Shown: one piece after another, positions 5,428-5,493 of the stretch
Layout of the letters: the number at the start of each line of letters is the position of its first letter
How positions within the stretch are numbered: the first letter of the stretch is position 1
Source of the DNA: an uncultured Eubacterium sp.
GTDB lineage: Bacteria; Bacillota; Clostridia; Lachnospirales; CAG-274
Direction of reading: 5' to 3'
DNA length: 5,493 nucleotides
NCBI GenBank assembly: GCA_900543365.1
Contig: UQRG01000105.1
Coordinates: forward strand, 1-5,493
Program-made: the position numbers and the translations under genes
The notes under the pieces: model-generated
Databases searched by the model: none
Told to the model about the DNA's origin: nothing
What the model saw: the letters and a program-made list of their open reading frames with translations, nothing else

Positions 5428-5493
5428 ATGAAAAAAATGGTTTATATAGTAAGATTATTTATAATTTTATTTTTTTATGTAATATTTTATATT
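5428..5493 (+). CDS. Possible start of a membrane protein or signal peptide, truncated at window edge
   Basis: An ATG at 5428 opens a frame with no stop for the 22 codons left in the window. The peptide begins MKKMVYIVRL and continues with a run of large hydrophobic residues (F, I, L, Y, V), so it looks like a positively charged N-terminus followed by a membrane segment. A candidate plus-strand promoter (TTGAAA 5375-5380, TATAAA 5399-5404, 18-bp spacer) lies just upstream. Against it: there is no Shine-Dalgarno sequence, and very AT-rich DNA yields hydrophobic codons by chance. It was missed as an ORF only because it is short and cut off. Treat it as a weak candidate. Confidence 0.22.
   Translation, partial: MKKMVYIVRLFIILFFYVIFYI

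Overview
The window reads as an AT-rich, low-GC Gram-positive chromosome, most likely a Clostridia member and possibly Lachnospiraceae. The support is a T-box leader, strong AGGAGG-type ribosome binding sites, heavy use of AGA for arginine, and an archaeal-type aspartyl-tRNA synthetase placed directly ahead of gatCAB. The genus cannot be fixed from the sequence alone.

Layout. Positions 1-124 are the 3' end of a T-box riboswitch: a canonical T-box motif, an antiterminator and a competing intrinsic terminator. The part carrying the specifier codon lies to the left of the window. Four tightly packed plus-strand genes follow: aspS2 (166-1500), gatC (1512-1973), gatA (1988-3466) and gatB (3466-4902). 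The gaps are 11 nt, 14 nt and a 1-nt overlap (TAATG). A hairpin terminator at 4909-4948 closes the operon. A second hairpin (4975-5001) ends a convergent minus-strand gene (5038-5280) that encodes a small acidic lipoprotein built from seven copies of a hexapeptide repeat. That gene has a near-consensus promoter (5362-5389) and an unusual 5' UTR, in which an 8-bp hairpin separates a perfect Shine-Dalgarno sequence from the ATG. The last ~90 bases are extremely AT-rich and may hold the first codons of a membrane protein that runs off the right edge.

How the genes work together. The operon encodes the indirect route to Asn-tRNA(Asn) and Gln-tRNA(Gln). A presumably non-discriminating AspRS makes Asp-tRNA(Asn). 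The GatCAB amidotransferase then converts Asp-tRNA(Asn), and Glu-tRNA(Gln) made by a GluRS encoded elsewhere, into the amidated forms. GatA releases ammonia from glutamine, GatB activates the tRNA-bound acid, and GatC holds the two together. The T-box would switch the operon on when a cognate tRNA is uncharged.

Most of the window is well-understood housekeeping sequence. The points worth a second look are the ~61-residue N-terminal extension on GatC, the specificity-loop residues of the AspRS, the T-box (this operon type is known to carry a dual-specificity T-box in Clostridium acetobutylicum), and the repeat lipoprotein with its structured Shine-Dalgarno spacer. I see no convincing new multi-gene system.
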